A DNA stretch of 64,000 nucleotides from Thomasclavelia sp. (lineage in GTDB: Bacteria; Bacillota_I; Bacilli_A; Erysipelotrichales; Coprobacillaceae): contig JAQVWN010000007.1 of the NCBI GenBank assembly GCA_028749475.1, positions 1-64,000 of the forward strand. The letters are read 5' to 3'. Numbering within the stretch: the first letter of the stretch is position 1; every line of letters begins with the position of its first letter. Positions 23,839 through 34,267 of this stretch are shown here, piece after piece. The translations under genes and the position numbers were made by a program. The notes beneath the pieces were generated by a model. It was not told where the DNA came from. It did not search any database and saw nothing but the letters and a program-made list of their open reading frames with translations.

Positions 23839-24315
23839 ATGAAAAAATTAAAAATTATTACTATAACATTAATAATGATGTTATTGGGTGGATTGCAGTT
23901 TTCACCTATATTTGCTGTTGGTGAATTAGACTTAAATCCTGACTCTTTAAATGAAAAAGATAATAATTATGAGTCATTAACAGATCGTAATAAAATTGAT
24001 TTATTTACTGATGATTTTCAAAAAGAATATAAAACAAAAGAAGAAGAGAAAACAAAAATCGAAAAACAAACTAATAAACAATTGTTTAGTAACACCAAAG
24101 ATAAAAAGACAAGTAAAGAAACTAAAAAGTTATTTCAAACACAAAATAAGATGACTGTTACAGGATCTACATATAGTGAAAGCTTTGATTGGACTAAAAC
24201 TATACCATTTCTGGTTGTAGGACTCTCTGTAGTAACATTTGTGCTTACTAAACTTTATTATAAATTTAAAAAGAGAGGGAAAGTAGATGAAGATGACCTT
24301 AAGTATAATGGTTAA
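23839..24315 (+). CDS. essA: T7SS membrane protein EssA
   Basis: 158 aa. N-terminal signal-like segment (LKIITITLIMMLLGGLQFSP), a long polar extracellular part rich in Lys/Glu/Thr, and one C-terminal membrane helix (TIPFLVVGLSVVTFVLTKLY, about 125-145) followed by a charged tail. This topology and its position between esxA and esaB identify EssA of type VIIb systems. GAAAGGA precedes the ATG. The last 29 nt overlap esaB. Confidence 0.82.
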   Translation: MKKLKIITITLIMMLLGGLQFSPIFAVGELDLNPDSLNEKDNNYESLTDRNKIDLFTDDFQKEYKTKEEEKTKIEKQTNKQLFSNTKDKKTSKETKKLFQTQNKMTVTGSTYSESFDWTKTIPFLVVGLSVVTFVLTKLYYKFKKRGKVDEDDLKYNG

Positions 24316-24517
24316 TCAAATGACTGAAGATTTCATTGTAGATAGTAAAACTAACATTTTAGAATCTTTAATGATTATCGGTCAAAATACTAATTTAAGT
24401 ATTGATTCCAATATCCAATATATTTATTCAAAGAGAAATGATCAAATGACATCAGTAAATCAAACATTTGAACAGGCTTTAATATTTGCGGGAGATTCTT
24501 TAATAATAGGGGCGTAG
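24287..24517 (+). CDS. esaB: Ubiquitin-like T7SS protein EsaB (YukD)
   Basis: 76 aa, the size of the YukD/EsaB ubiquitin-like fold: a beta hairpin MKMTLSIMVNQMTEDFIVDS, a central helix ILESLMIIGQNT and the closing strand ALIFAGDSLIIGA. Cytosolic, influences T7SS output in S. aureus and is required in B. subtilis. Overlaps essA by 29 nt with GAGAGGG just upstream; essB starts 2 nt after its stop. Confidence 0.85.
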   Translation: MKMTLSIMVNQMTEDFIVDSKTNILESLMIIGQNTNLSIDSNIQYIYSKRNDQMTSVNQTFEQALIFAGDSLIIGA

Positions 24518-24519
24518 TT

Positions 24520-25632
24520 ATGAATAAAGAAAATGAAATTATTAAACAATATAAAAAATCGCAGTTAAGTGCAAAGGATGATTACGATTTTTCAGTGATT
24601 GAAAAAAAGGAACCTTTTATGCTAGATTGTTCAATCAAAAGAGATGGTGATGACATCACCATTACTTATGACTGTGGTATAAGAAAACCATTTACTAGTA
24701 TTCATGAACAATCAATGACTGAAAAATACCAATCATTAGTAAATATTCAAAAATTAGTAGAGGATAATAAATCACTCAAATTCTCTCTTAATCCTGAAAA
24801 TATCTATTATGATTTTAATATGATACCTGCAGTTTTATTTCGAGATATTTATGAAAATGAAGAATTTAATGAAAATGATTTCGTTCAACAATATAAATCA
24901 TTAATTGGTTTCACCCTTCAAAACACTTACTCATTTGAAGATTACTATCAAGGAGGTAATTCATTACTCCTTAATAATAAAGAAACTGCACCATTCTCAA
25001 ATATTAATGATTTAGATGAACTTGTAGAATTATTAAATAATAAATATTTAAACATTCGAAAAAGCGATCGAGAAGATTATATAAAAGTAAAAAGAAATAA
25101 AAATCGATTGATTAAATATGGAATACGAGTAGGAATAGTAATTATAGTAGTTCTATCTTTTCTACTTGGATATTTTGGAATATATCGTTTAAATGAAGAA
25201 AAGACTTTTAATAGTGCTAGTGAAAGTTATGTCGAGAAAGACTATAACGATGTAATAGATACTTTAGATGATGTTAAAGTAAGTCATATGAGTGTTTATA
25301 TTAAATACATTTTAGCAGTCTCTAATGTAAAAGCTCAATCGCTTTCAGATAAACAAAAATCAAATATCTTATCAAGTGTAACTTTAAATTCAAATGAAAA
25401 AATATTAGATTTTTGGATTTACTTAGGTAAAGATAATACGGATGAAGCCATTGATATTGCCCAACAACTAGGTAATGATGAATATCTAGCTTATGCTTAT
25501 ATGAAAGAAAAAGATAACATTGAAAATGATTCTTCATTAAGCGGTGAGGAAAAAACTACCGAGTTAGAAGAAGTTCAAAAAAAGATTGATGAACTAGATT
25601 TAACTGATGACTCTAAAAGTGTGAATAAATAA
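24520..25632 (+). CDS. essB: T7SS pseudokinase-like membrane protein EssB (YukC)
   Basis: 370 aa. The N-terminal cytosolic ~195 residues form the kinase-like YukC domain (KSLKFSLNPENIYYDFNMIP is a family-type stretch). One membrane helix follows (RVGIVIIVVLSFLLGYFGIY, about 202-221), then an extracellular helical domain of ~145 residues with TPR-like repeats. It lacks the catalytic residues of real kinases, as do all EssB proteins. Contacts EssC and EsaA in the secretion complex. Start has GGGGCG upstream. Confidence 0.88.
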   Translation: MNKENEIIKQYKKSQLSAKDDYDFSVIEKKEPFMLDCSIKRDGDDITITYDCGIRKPFTSIHEQSMTEKYQSLVNIQKLVEDNKSLKFSLNPENIYYDFNMIPAVLFRDIYENEEFNENDFVQQYKSLIGFTLQNTYSFEDYYQGGNSLLLNNKETAPFSNINDLDELVELLNNKYLNIRKSDREDYIKVKRNKNRLIKYGIRVGIVIIVVLSFLLGYFGIYRLNEEKTFNSASESYVEKDYNDVIDTLDDVKVSHMSVYIKYILAVSNVKAQSLSDKQKSNILSSVTLNSNEKILDFWIYLGKDNTDEAIDIAQQLGNDEYLAYAYMKEKDNIENDSSLSGEEKTTELEEVQKKIDELDLTDDSKSVNK

Positions 25633-25633
25633 A

Positions 25634-28600
25634 ATGAAAAAAGTATTAATATTTAATGAAAATAGATACTTTGAGTATGCTTTAGAAGACACTCTTATCA
25701 TTAATGATTTAAATCTTACAAATGATGGGCAAAATTGTAGGATTAATGAAGATGTCATTAAAGAAAATGAAATAGTCACTATAAATAATACTTCTATCTT
25801 AATAATTGATAACTATAAACAAAAATATAAAGTTACTCATTGGCCAGTAATTATTGGACCAGACGAAGATCTTACTTTAAAGAACTCAAAACTGGTTTTA
25901 AATAACAATCAAATATTAAATGATAATCATGAAACTATATATATTAATGGAATTCAAAGTAATGATTCATTAATTGATATTAAACATGGCGATAATGTAT
26001 TAATAGATAACTATTTAATAATTATTCATTTAGATAGTATAGACATATACGGAAACCAAAACTATCAAACTAATCTTGCAAAGGTTAAAGATAAATCGGA
26101 AAAAACGGAATATTTTCCTGATTATAAAAGTCACCTCGTCTAATCAAGAAAGTTTCCAATGATAAGATAGCAATCCAAAAACCACCTACTAACACCCCAA
26201 TGAGAAAAGGCTCATTGATTAAAGTGATTATTCCTCCTCTTTCAATGGCGGCAGTAACCATCCTAATGGGAATCATGATGGGAAGAGGACTATTTATGAT
26301 GATTAGTGCTTTAGGTACGGTAGTCATGATGGTGTTTTCTGTAACTTCTTATTTTACAGAAAAGAAAGAAAATAAAGAAAAGAATATTAAAAGAAAAGAA
26401 GTTTATAGTCAGTATTTATTGAATAAAAGAAAAGAACTAAATGAATACAAACAAAATGAAATTGAAGCTTTAAACTATAATAACCCGCCATTATCTAATA
26501 TATGTGAGATGACAAAAAACTTTAGTCCTCGAATATACGAAAGAGATATTAATGATGATGATTTCCTAAGTATCAAAATAGGGTATTGTGATGATAAGCC
26601 TGAATTTAATCTTTCATTTGATTATGATTTTTTAGCAATAGAAAAAGATAAATTACAAGATGCTGCTCATGATATTTATCAAGAGTATGCAACCATCCAA
26701 AATAAACCAATTATGATTGATTTAAAGAAATCACATTTAGGAGTTGTTGGAGAAAAGAAAGATATTCATCAACAATTAAAGAACTATTTAGCACAATTAT
26801 CTTTCTTTCAATCATATCAAGATGTTGAAATAATTATGCTCTACAACAAAGAATATATTAATGATTTTGATTATATTAAATGGTTACCACATAATAGAAT
26901 TCATTCAGTAAATCTAAGTGGAAATATTAATAATGAACAAGTTAAAGAACAAGTACTTGGTAGTTTGTATCAAATCATTAAATCTCGAAAACTAAATAAT
27001 AATGAAGGTCATAACGAAACTATTTATATTCCTCATTATATTATTATAGTTGATGATTATCATTTATTAATGAATCATGCAATCATGGAATATCTTCAAG
27101 AAGATACTACTTCTTTAGGATTTAGTTTAATCTATACCGCTCAAAAGAAAGCTAATTTACCTGAAAACATTCATACTGTATTAGAAATTAATGATCATGA
27201 AAATGCCACTTTATTAATTGAAGAAGGTTTAGAAGTTAATAAAGACATAAAACTTGAACAAATAAACAGTGATGTTAAAGATATGGCTCGTAATTTAAGT
27301 GTCTTAAATCATTTAAAAGGAATTACTTCTCATATTCCAGAAAGTATTACTTTCTTAGACATGTACAAAGTAAAAACATGTCAAGAATTAGATATCTTAA
27401 ATCGTTGGGAAACTCACAATGCCTCAAAATCTTTAGCAGTACCTTTAGGACTTAGGGGAAAAGACGATATCGTAGAATTGAATCTACATGAAAAAGCACA
27501 TGGACCTCATGGACTAGTTGCTGGAACTACCGGTTCAGGAAAATCAGAAACTATTCAGTCATATATTTTATCTTTAGCTGTTAACTTCTCACCAAATGAA
27601 GTTGGTTTCTTATTAATTGACTATAAAGGTGGAGGAATGGCTAATCTATTTAAAGAATTACCTCATCTACTTGGTACTATTACCAACTTAGATGGAGCTG
27701 AAAGTATGAGAGCGTTAGAATCAATTAAAGCTGAATTAAAAAGAAGACAAAATGTATTTAATGAGGTTGGTGTTAATAATATCAATAACTATACTAAACT
27801 CTATAAAAGAAAAGAAGTAAAAGAACCATTACCTCATTTATTCATTATCTCTGATGAATTTGCTGAATTAAAAAAGGAACAACCAGAATTTATGAGTGAG
27901 TTAGTTTCAGTAGCTCGTATTGGAAGAACCCTAGGTGTTCATTTGATTCTAGCAACTCAAAAACCAACAGGAGTTGTTGATGATCAAATATGGTCCAACT
28001 CCAAGTTTAAATTAGCCTTAAAAGTTCAAGATGAAGCAGACAGTAAAGAAATACTAAAAACTCCTGATGCTGCTCATATCACTCAAACTGGTCGAGCATA
28101 TCTACAAGTTGGAAATAATGAAATATATGAATTATTCCAATCAGCTTGGTCAGGAGCTAAGTATGATGAAAATGAAAAAGCTTTGAAAAAGGACAATCGA
28201 ATTTATAAAGTAAATCCTTTAGGCCAAGGAGAACTTATTAATCAGGACTTAAGTGATGAAGAAGAAGACTCTAATATGGTTACACAATTGGATGCCATCG
28301 TCTTACATATTAAAGATTTATATGAACATACAGACCATCAAACAGTCACAAAGCCTTGGTTACCACCTTTACCTGATATGTTAGAAATGACGGAAAATAA
28401 ATTACTAGATTTAAATAAGGTTAATGATATCGATTTAGATATTCAAATCGGTTTAATAGACATCCCAGAAAGACAAACGCAAGAAGACTATCGAGTGGAC
28501 TTTGTCGAAGATGGAAACTTAGCAGTTTTCTCATCATCAGGGTTTGGTAAAACATTTACTATTGGTGAAATCATTTATGCTTTATGTTTAAAGAATAATC

Positions 28601-29961
28601 CAGAGTTAGTAAATATGTATATTCTTGATTTTGGGAACTCATCTTTGATGCCTTATAGTAATTTACCTCAAGTTGCTGATTATATAACGGTTGATAATGA
28701 AGAAAAACTTAGTAAGTTTACAAGAATTATTAATCAATTATTTACAACTAGAAAGAAACTATTTGGAAAAGAAATGGTTCAAAGTTTCAGTATGTATAAT
28801 TCAATGAACCCTACCAATAAATTACCAGCTATCTTTATCTTTATAGATAATTTTGATGTGGTAAAAGAAATATCATTAGAATTTGAAGAATTTATGACCA
28901 AACTTACTAGAGATGGATTAAGTTTAGGAATATATACTGTAATTTCAGCTACCAGAGCAAATGCTGTAAGATTTGCGACAATGAATAACTTCAAAAATAA
29001 AATAGTAGAATATATGTTTGATGAAGGTGATGTTGTTTCACTTATTGGTAGAAGCCAATATAAACCATCAACCATTAAAGGAAGAGCCTTAGTTAAAACT
29101 AAAAATATTAATATGATGCAAATATATACTCCATTTGAATTTAAGGATGATCTTGAATTCATTGAAAATATTAAAACCCATATTAATGAAATAAAAGAAA
29201 GTTACCATGGTAAAACACCTTTAGGAATTCCAGTTTTACCTGAAACATTATCAAGTAATGATTTTGGTAATTACCAAAATGAAGATGATTCTTTAGGTAT
29301 GATAATTGGTTTAAGTACTAATAATGTCGAAAATGTAAAAGTTAAATTTAAAGATGATGTATTCTTGATTGGTGGTACTAAAGGTAGTGGAAAAACTAAT
29401 CTATTGAAGTTATTAATAAGTCAAAGAAATAAAAAAGGGAAATCATATGTCTTTGATTCCAATAGTATGGAATTGTATCGTTATCAGGGGGAAGAGGCTC
29501 TAAGTTATGTTGGTAAAGAACCTGATGATAACAATCAATTTCTAGAAGAACTATTTGCAATCATCAGTGATAGACAAGAAGCATTTAAAGAAGCAGTTGA
29601 TAATGATCGTAGTTTAATTGCTAAAGAATATTTTTCAACTTTAGATGCAATTACTATCTTTATTGATGAAGCAAGTTTGTTTATAGCAAGATTTAATGGT
29701 ACTCCTAATATTGTTAAATACCTCAATGAAGCTTTAGATGTTGGAGTTAAAATTGTCGCTACAACAAATGTTAATAGCTTAAAAGGATTTGATGATATAA
29801 CTAAATTATTTAAAAATACAAATAATGGAATTTTACTATCTGAACAGAGTGGATTAAATGTTTTTAATCAAAGCATTAGAGAAGTGCCTGAATTTGGTTT
29901 TGGGGTTCTTTATGAAGATGGTGAAAAACGAAAAATAAGAATTGCGAAATATGAAGAATAA
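25634..29961 (+). pseudogene. essC: T7SS motor ATPase EssC, split by a 1-nt frameshift
   Basis: Two ORFs together give a full-length EssC (~1,440 aa). ORF 1 (25634-26143) encodes the two forkhead-associated domains and ends EYFPDYKSHLV. If the run AAAA at 26126-26129 had five A residues, the protein would read DYKKSPRLIKKVSNDK and continue into ORF 2, matching the DYKRSPR motif of the family. ORF 2 (in frame to 29961; first ATG 26200 without a ribosome-binding site) has two membrane helices, then three FtsK/SpoIIIE ATPase domains with P-loops GTTGSGKSET, SSSGFGKTFT and GGTKGSGKTN. The break may be a true mutation, a sequencing error or an expression switch. Confidence 0.85.
26126..26129 (+). 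other. Frameshift site in essC
   Basis: Run of four A residues at the only place where the two EssC reading frames can be joined without losing conserved sequence; adding one base restores the frame. TAA at 26141-26143 ends the first ORF just beyond. Confidence 0.75.
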
Positions 29962-29973
29962 GGACGAAAGAAA

Positions 29974-31866
29974 ATGAAAAAGAAAAAAGTGCTAAAGTAT
30001 TTATTTATTACCCTAGGTTGTATAGCTTTTATAGCTCTTGGAGCAATCCTAGGAACTGTATTAGAAAAAAAGAATAATGATAATATCAATTCTCAATATT
30101 CAAAAGTAGAAGAAATCGCCGTAGTTAATATGGATGAAGGTATTAAGGTTGATGACAAGAGAAATAATTATGCTGCTGAAATAGTAAAAGAACTAGATGA
30201 TGATACATATACTGTTACATCATTATCAGAAGCTAAAGAAGGTTTAAAAGATGAAAAATATGCTGCTTATGTTATTATCCCAGCTAATTTTTCTAGAAGT
30301 GTAAATAGTATCAACAACACTCCAACTAAAAGTACATTAGAATATAAAATTGGAGGAGATCTAACTAAAGATGCTAATAGCATTGCTTATGCTAATGTTA
30401 TGAAATTAAGAGAAAAGTTTAATAATAATGTTGGATATATGTATTTAAATTCAATTATTGATAAATATCATGAAGGGCAAGATAGTGCTTCTAAAGTATT
30501 AGCTAATGAAAAAGATAACCAAGATGTTATTGCTGCAATAAATGATATCGATTTAGTCTCAACAGTAAATATAAGTGATTTAACAAGACTTCAAAATAAT
30601 GTTCAAGAATTAGATATTTCACCTGATATTGAAACAAATCGTCAAATTATTAATAAAATTGATACTGCATATAAAACATACTTAGCAAGAACTAAAGCTG
30701 ATTATCAAAAAATTGTTCAACAAAATACTCAATCTGATAATGAATTAACTCAAGTTGTAAACAACAATAACACATTAGCTTCAGTAAATGATCCAAGTGG
30801 TAATATTGTTAACGCTAATGATTATATAACTCAAAAAACAAGTGAAAATAGTACATTACTTACTTCAATAACAGAAGCATTAAATACTACTGATGTTACA
30901 GTTGATTCATCAACTACATCTTTAAGTAATGCTTATAAATCAAATGTTAAAACTCATTTAACTACAATGGATAATCAACAAACTTTAAGTGTTGCAGTTT
31001 TAAATAACTTAACAAATGATCAATTAAATGCATTAAATGCTAATCCTAATGTTCAAGCAGCATTACAACAGATTAATGCTAGTTATACAACTATTCAACA
31101 ATATTTAAATGATGTTAACAATGGAACTATTACAGTTATAACTAAAGCAACAATTGATACTGATATTCAAGGAATGTTAAATAGTTCAATTGATAATACT
31201 AATACTAGTCTCCAAACTGTAAAAACAAACAATGATGGAATTAGTATCGTAAATACAAATTTAAAAACTAAGATTGCTGATTTAAAAGTAGCTTTAGATG
31301 CTTATGCCACTAACAAAGTTCAACTTACAACAGTCATCAATAGTTATGACCCAGAAAGTTATATTGATAAAAATGAAATAGCTGGTTATGTAAGAGACTA
31401 CAATACTAATAATGAAGCATTAAGTGTTAAGATTAAAAATAAAGAAAGTGAATATATCACATTTACAAACGAAGTATATAATGATGCAGATCATCAATTA
31501 ACTACAATTAGAAATGATGTAGTTGCATGGCAAGAAGATACTAATAAAAAGATTCAAGATGCTTTAGGAAATGCTAAAAATGTTTCTGCAGCAAATCTAA
31601 ATACTAATACTCAATTAATGAATGACTATATTACTTCCCTATCAAATACAAGAAATGGAACAAAAACAGATACTGATGTTACTAAACTTATTTTAGAATC
31701 TGCAAGAATGACAGGTGGTCATGAAAAAGAAAGTAATATACTTGGATGGAACTTATTACTATTATTTGCAATCATCACATTATTATCAGGAGCATTATCA
31801 GGTACTACTAAGTGGTTATCAAAAAAAGAAGAAAATGAACCAACTAATGAAGAAAACAAGTTTTAA
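29974..31866 (+). CDS. esaA: T7SS membrane protein EsaA (short form)
   Basis: 630 aa. One N-terminal membrane helix (VLKYLFITLGCIAFIALGAI, about 6-25), a YhgE/Pip-type domain (IAVVNMDEGI, AAYVIIPANFS), a long helical extracellular stalk of about 450 residues, and one C-terminal helix (ILGWNLLLLFAIITLLSGAL). S. aureus EsaA and B. subtilis YueB are longer and end in about five membrane helices, so this is a reduced form. GGACGAAAG upstream; 12 nt after essC. Forms the extracellular arrow-like part of the machine. Confidence 0.8.
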   Translation: MKKKKVLKYLFITLGCIAFIALGAILGTVLEKKNNDNINSQYSKVEEIAVVNMDEGIKVDDKRNNYAAEIVKELDDDTYTVTSLSEAKEGLKDEKYAAYVIIPANFSRSVNSINNTPTKSTLEYKIGGDLTKDANSIAYANVMKLREKFNNNVGYMYLNSIIDKYHEGQDSASKVLANEKDNQDVIAAINDIDLVSTVNISDLTRLQNNVQELDISPDIETNRQIINKIDTAYKTYLARTKADYQKIVQQNTQSDNELTQVVNNNNTLASVNDPSGNIVNANDYITQKTSENSTLLTSITEALNTTDVTVDSSTTSLSNAYKSNVKTHLTTMDNQQTLSVAVLNNLTNDQLNALNANPNVQAALQQINASYTTIQQYLNDVNNGTITVITKATIDTDIQGMLNSSIDNTNTSLQTVKTNNDGISIVNTNLKTKIADLKVALDAYATNKVQLTTVINSYDPESYIDKNEIAGYVRDYNTNNEALSVKIKNKESEYITFTNEVYNDADHQLTTIRNDVVAWQEDTNKKIQDALGNAKNVSAANLNTNTQLMNDYITSLSNTRNGTKTDTDVTKLILESARMTGGHEKESNILGWNLLLLFAIITLLSGALSGTTKWLSKKEENEPTNEENKF

Positions 31867-31887
31867 GGTAATCAATGGAGGTAAACT

Positions 31888-32007
31888 ATGATATATCGTT
31901 TTATATTTGATTTTATCCTATTAGGGAAAAATAGACGTAGAGAAAATAAAAACAAAAGAGAAACTGAAATTAATTTACTAGATGAAAGTCCAGAATTACT
32001 TAAATAG
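31888..32007 (+). CDS. Small 39-aa protein in the T7SS locus
   Basis: ATG at 31888 has a textbook site (GGAGGTAAACT) and the ORF ends TAG at 32005-32007, 8 nt before the next gene. The product has a short hydrophobic start (MIYRFIFDFILLG) and a strongly basic then acidic remainder (KNRRRENKNKRETEIN...). Possibly a small peripheral membrane subunit. No known family; conservation in other loci would decide. Confidence 0.55.
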   Translation: MIYRFIFDFILLGKNRRRENKNKRETEINLLDESPELLK

Positions 32008-32015
32008 GAGGACTT

Positions 32016-32930
32016 ATGATATTTAAAGGTGCATATAAAGAACCATATTATAGTATTAATGAAGAAGGTACACCATTAGCAAATCTCCAATTTATGCAAA
32101 AAGAAGTTAAAATCTGTACAATTATTACAATATGTTTTTTAGTTCCTACAATCATAACTTGTTGGATCATGTCTACTTTAGATCCAGACTCAAATCAGTG
32201 GCTAATAGTATTTTTCCTAGTTGCCCTTTTTGCTTCCATTACATTGTTATATGGATATGTTGGCTTTTTACATAAAAGACAATTAAATAGAGAAAAAAAT
32301 AAGTATCAAAGATATGTAATATCTCCAGATACTATTGTAATAAATAAAGATTTAAGTATTGATATTTTTCAAGGTGATAAACATATTGAAAGAATCACTA
32401 ATGTACAAAAATTTATTCCAAAGTATTATCGTAATCACTATGTTCCTTCTTGTGAACTAGAAATTACAGGAAGAGTAGAGATAAACGGAAGAGTTAGTGG
32501 CGGTACTTATTATATTTCAAAGTACACAATAGGTTTAGATAAGTTAACAGATATACTTAGTTTAAGTAAGAGAGTAAAAGAGTTTAGATCGTTTAGTAAT
32601 ACAGCTTTTCCATCACTAACAAGTAATGACTTAAATTTTTTAAAACAATGTTATTTCTTTGTTGGTGGTTGTTTAGTAGAAGATAATGAAAGCTCTAAAT
32701 ATACTTTGTCAACTAAACATGGAGTAAAGGTTAAATTTGATTTAAATAAGGATTATGTCAATGTCTATAGTGATTATAAACAATTTGATAAGAACCCAGA
32801 TTATCCAATACCTTATGTTTTACCAATTGGTAAGATTATTGAAATGTATCAAAAAGAAAACCAAAAAGGAAATATTAGGATTGTAATTAATCCAAATTCT
32901 AACAACAAAGAAATAGTAATTTCTTTGTAA
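32016..32930 (+). CDS. T7SS-locus membrane protein of unknown function
   Basis: 304 aa with AGGAGG upstream. Two membrane helices (CTIITICFLVPTIITCWIM, about 34-52, and WLIVFFLVALFASITLLYGY, about 62-81) are followed by a ~220-residue cytosolic part containing a beta-rich domain (VISPDTIVINKDLSIDIFQG) and ending in strands NIRIVINPNS..EIVISL. The layout resembles PH-like membrane proteins but I do not recognise the family. Its place between esaA and the effector-partner genes suggests a role in secretion or its control. Confidence 0.6.
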   Translation: MIFKGAYKEPYYSINEEGTPLANLQFMQKEVKICTIITICFLVPTIITCWIMSTLDPDSNQWLIVFFLVALFASITLLYGYVGFLHKRQLNREKNKYQRYVISPDTIVINKDLSIDIFQGDKHIERITNVQKFIPKYYRNHYVPSCELEITGRVEINGRVSGGTYYISKYTIGLDKLTDILSLSKRVKEFRSFSNTAFPSLTSNDLNFLKQCYFFVGGCLVEDNESSKYTLSTKHGVKVKFDLNKDYVNVYSDYKQFDKNPDYPIPYVLPIGKIIEMYQKENQKGNIRIVINPNSNNKEIVISL

Positions 32931-32947
32931 GATAGGAGGTAGTAAAT

Positions 32948-33310
32948 ATGTTTTATGACACATGGGATTATCCATTAGATGATCCTAAAACAGCTAAAAT
33001 AAAGCAATATAAAAGACAAGCAAATTATTATGAAAAGAAAGAAAAAAGCATAGAAAACTATCTTAATCAAATTGATAGTAAATTAATAGATATTGAAACT
33101 GATTATCATTTAGGTAAATATTCTAGTTCCACATCAACAGATAATGTTCTTGATTATAAGTATTATGACAGTGAAACTTCAATGTATAATTTATCAGAAC
33201 CATTAATTCAATATATCAAAGAACAACAAAATACTGTCAAGAAAAAGAAAAGTGAAGTACATCAGTTATATCAAAAATACTATAAGTTAGTACTTGAGGA
33301 GGAAAAATAA
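32948..33310 (+). CDS. Coiled-coil T7SS-associated protein (DUF5082-like)
   Basis: 120 aa, start with AGGAGG. Two lysine- and glutamate-rich helices (residues 18-50 and 88-118) separated by a Ser/Tyr-rich loop (KYSSSTSTDNVLDYKYYDSE). Overlaps the next gene by one base (TAATG). Likely a partner or adaptor for the pre-toxin TG effector encoded four genes later. Confidence 0.55.
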   Translation: MFYDTWDYPLDDPKTAKIKQYKRQANYYEKKEKSIENYLNQIDSKLIDIETDYHLGKYSSSTSTDNVLDYKYYDSETSMYNLSEPLIQYIKEQQNTVKKKKSEVHQLYQKYYKLVLEEEK

Positions 33311-33636
33311 TGGCGATAGAAGCAAGTGAGCAAAGTACAGCAGATATTCAAATATATGAAGATTTATTTGATAAAGCTGATGAAGTTAAATTGGCTTTTG
33401 AAACATATTTTCAACCTCATCAAGCAACACTCAATAAGGCCTACAAAGAAATGCTTGGTAATAAAGCCTTTCAAGGAAAGGCCTGTGAAGGATTCTTAGA
33501 AATGTTTTATATATTACTTGAATATCATAAACAGTTAAATGAAAAGATTCCAGAGATGTATAGTACGATTAAAGATTTTGAAAAGTCATTAGATGAAATA
33601 AAGTCATCTGAAATATATAAAAGTTTAGGAGAATAA
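33310..33636 (+). CDS. WXG100-like small helical protein
   Basis: 108 aa. Two long helices around a turn at KAYKEMLGNKAFQGKACEGF (about residues 43-62), with GNKAFQG in the position of the WxG turn. Probably a targeting partner of the effector. Coupled to its neighbours by TAATG overlap upstream and a 1-nt gap downstream. Confidence 0.55.
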   Translation: MAIEASEQSTADIQIYEDLFDKADEVKLAFETYFQPHQATLNKAYKEMLGNKAFQGKACEGFLEMFYILLEYHKQLNEKIPEMYSTIKDFEKSLDEIKSSEIYKSLGE

Positions 33637-33637
33637 G

Positions 33638-34267
33638 ATGGATATAAGTATATTAGAAATGAATTTTTTATGTCAGATTTTAGATAAAACATCTTTATAT
33701 GGATTTGAATCATTTTCGATGCTTACATCTAATCAAGCTCAAGAAGTAAAAAATTCTTTATATAAAAAAGATATATTAGATGAGAACTATTCTCTTACTA
33801 ATAAAGGATTAAAGATTCTAGAGGTCTTAGAATTATATGTTAATGCTCAGGAATTTTTAAAATTTGGGAAAAATTCTATTTTTGCCAAATATCAAGAATC
33901 AGAGTATGTATTAATAACTAAACTTGAAAATACCTTTTCTATTAATTTAGTTAATCAAGATCAAATAGTAGTCATTATTTTAAGTAAGTTTGATAACTGG
34001 GATACATTAACAAATACAGATCATAAAAAAAGATTATTACTTGGTAATAAATTTGTCGAATTTATGAATAATAACGCAGATTTAAAAGCAATCTTTTTAT
34101 TAAGAGTCAACATAGAAAATAATCTAGAATCAAATATAGTAATGTATATTAATGATGGCTATTTTAATTGTTTTGACGCAAAGTCAAAACAATTAGATAT
34201 GTATTCTAGAAATGATGTTCAACAAGCCATAACAGATGTTATATCTTCTGATTGGGGGATAAACTAA
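33638..34267 (+). CDS. Unknown T7SS-locus protein, possible effector chaperone
   Basis: 209 aa. The N-terminal ~70 residues look like a winged-helix or helical pair (ALTSNQAQEVKNSLYKKDIL-type pattern, LTNKGLKILEVLEL). The remainder is an alpha/beta domain (YVLITKLENTFSINLVNQDQ, IVVIILSKFDNWDT). The size, fold order and location between small partners resemble DUF5081/EspG-like proteins of other type VII loci, but I cannot confirm this. Overlaps the next gene (TAATG). Confidence 0.5.
   Translation: MDISILEMNFLCQILDKTSLYGFESFSMLTSNQAQEVKNSLYKKDILDENYSLTNKGLKILEVLELYVNAQEFLKFGKNSIFAKYQESEYVLITKLENTFSINLVNQDQIVVIILSKFDNWDTLTNTDHKKRLLLGNKFVEFMNNNADLKAIFLLRVNIENNLESNIVMYINDGYFNCFDAKSKQLDMYSRNDVQQAITDVISSDWGIN

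Noticed and set aside
26120-26145. Programmed -1 ribosomal frameshift in essC
   Set aside because: The local sequence TATAAAAGTC has no good slippery heptamer such as A AAA AAG, and I see no stimulatory hairpin; a simple indel in the A run explains it better.
29974-31866. Prophage or phage-infection protein because of YhgE/Pip similarity
   Set aside because: Position after essC and overall topology fit EsaA; no phage genes are nearby.
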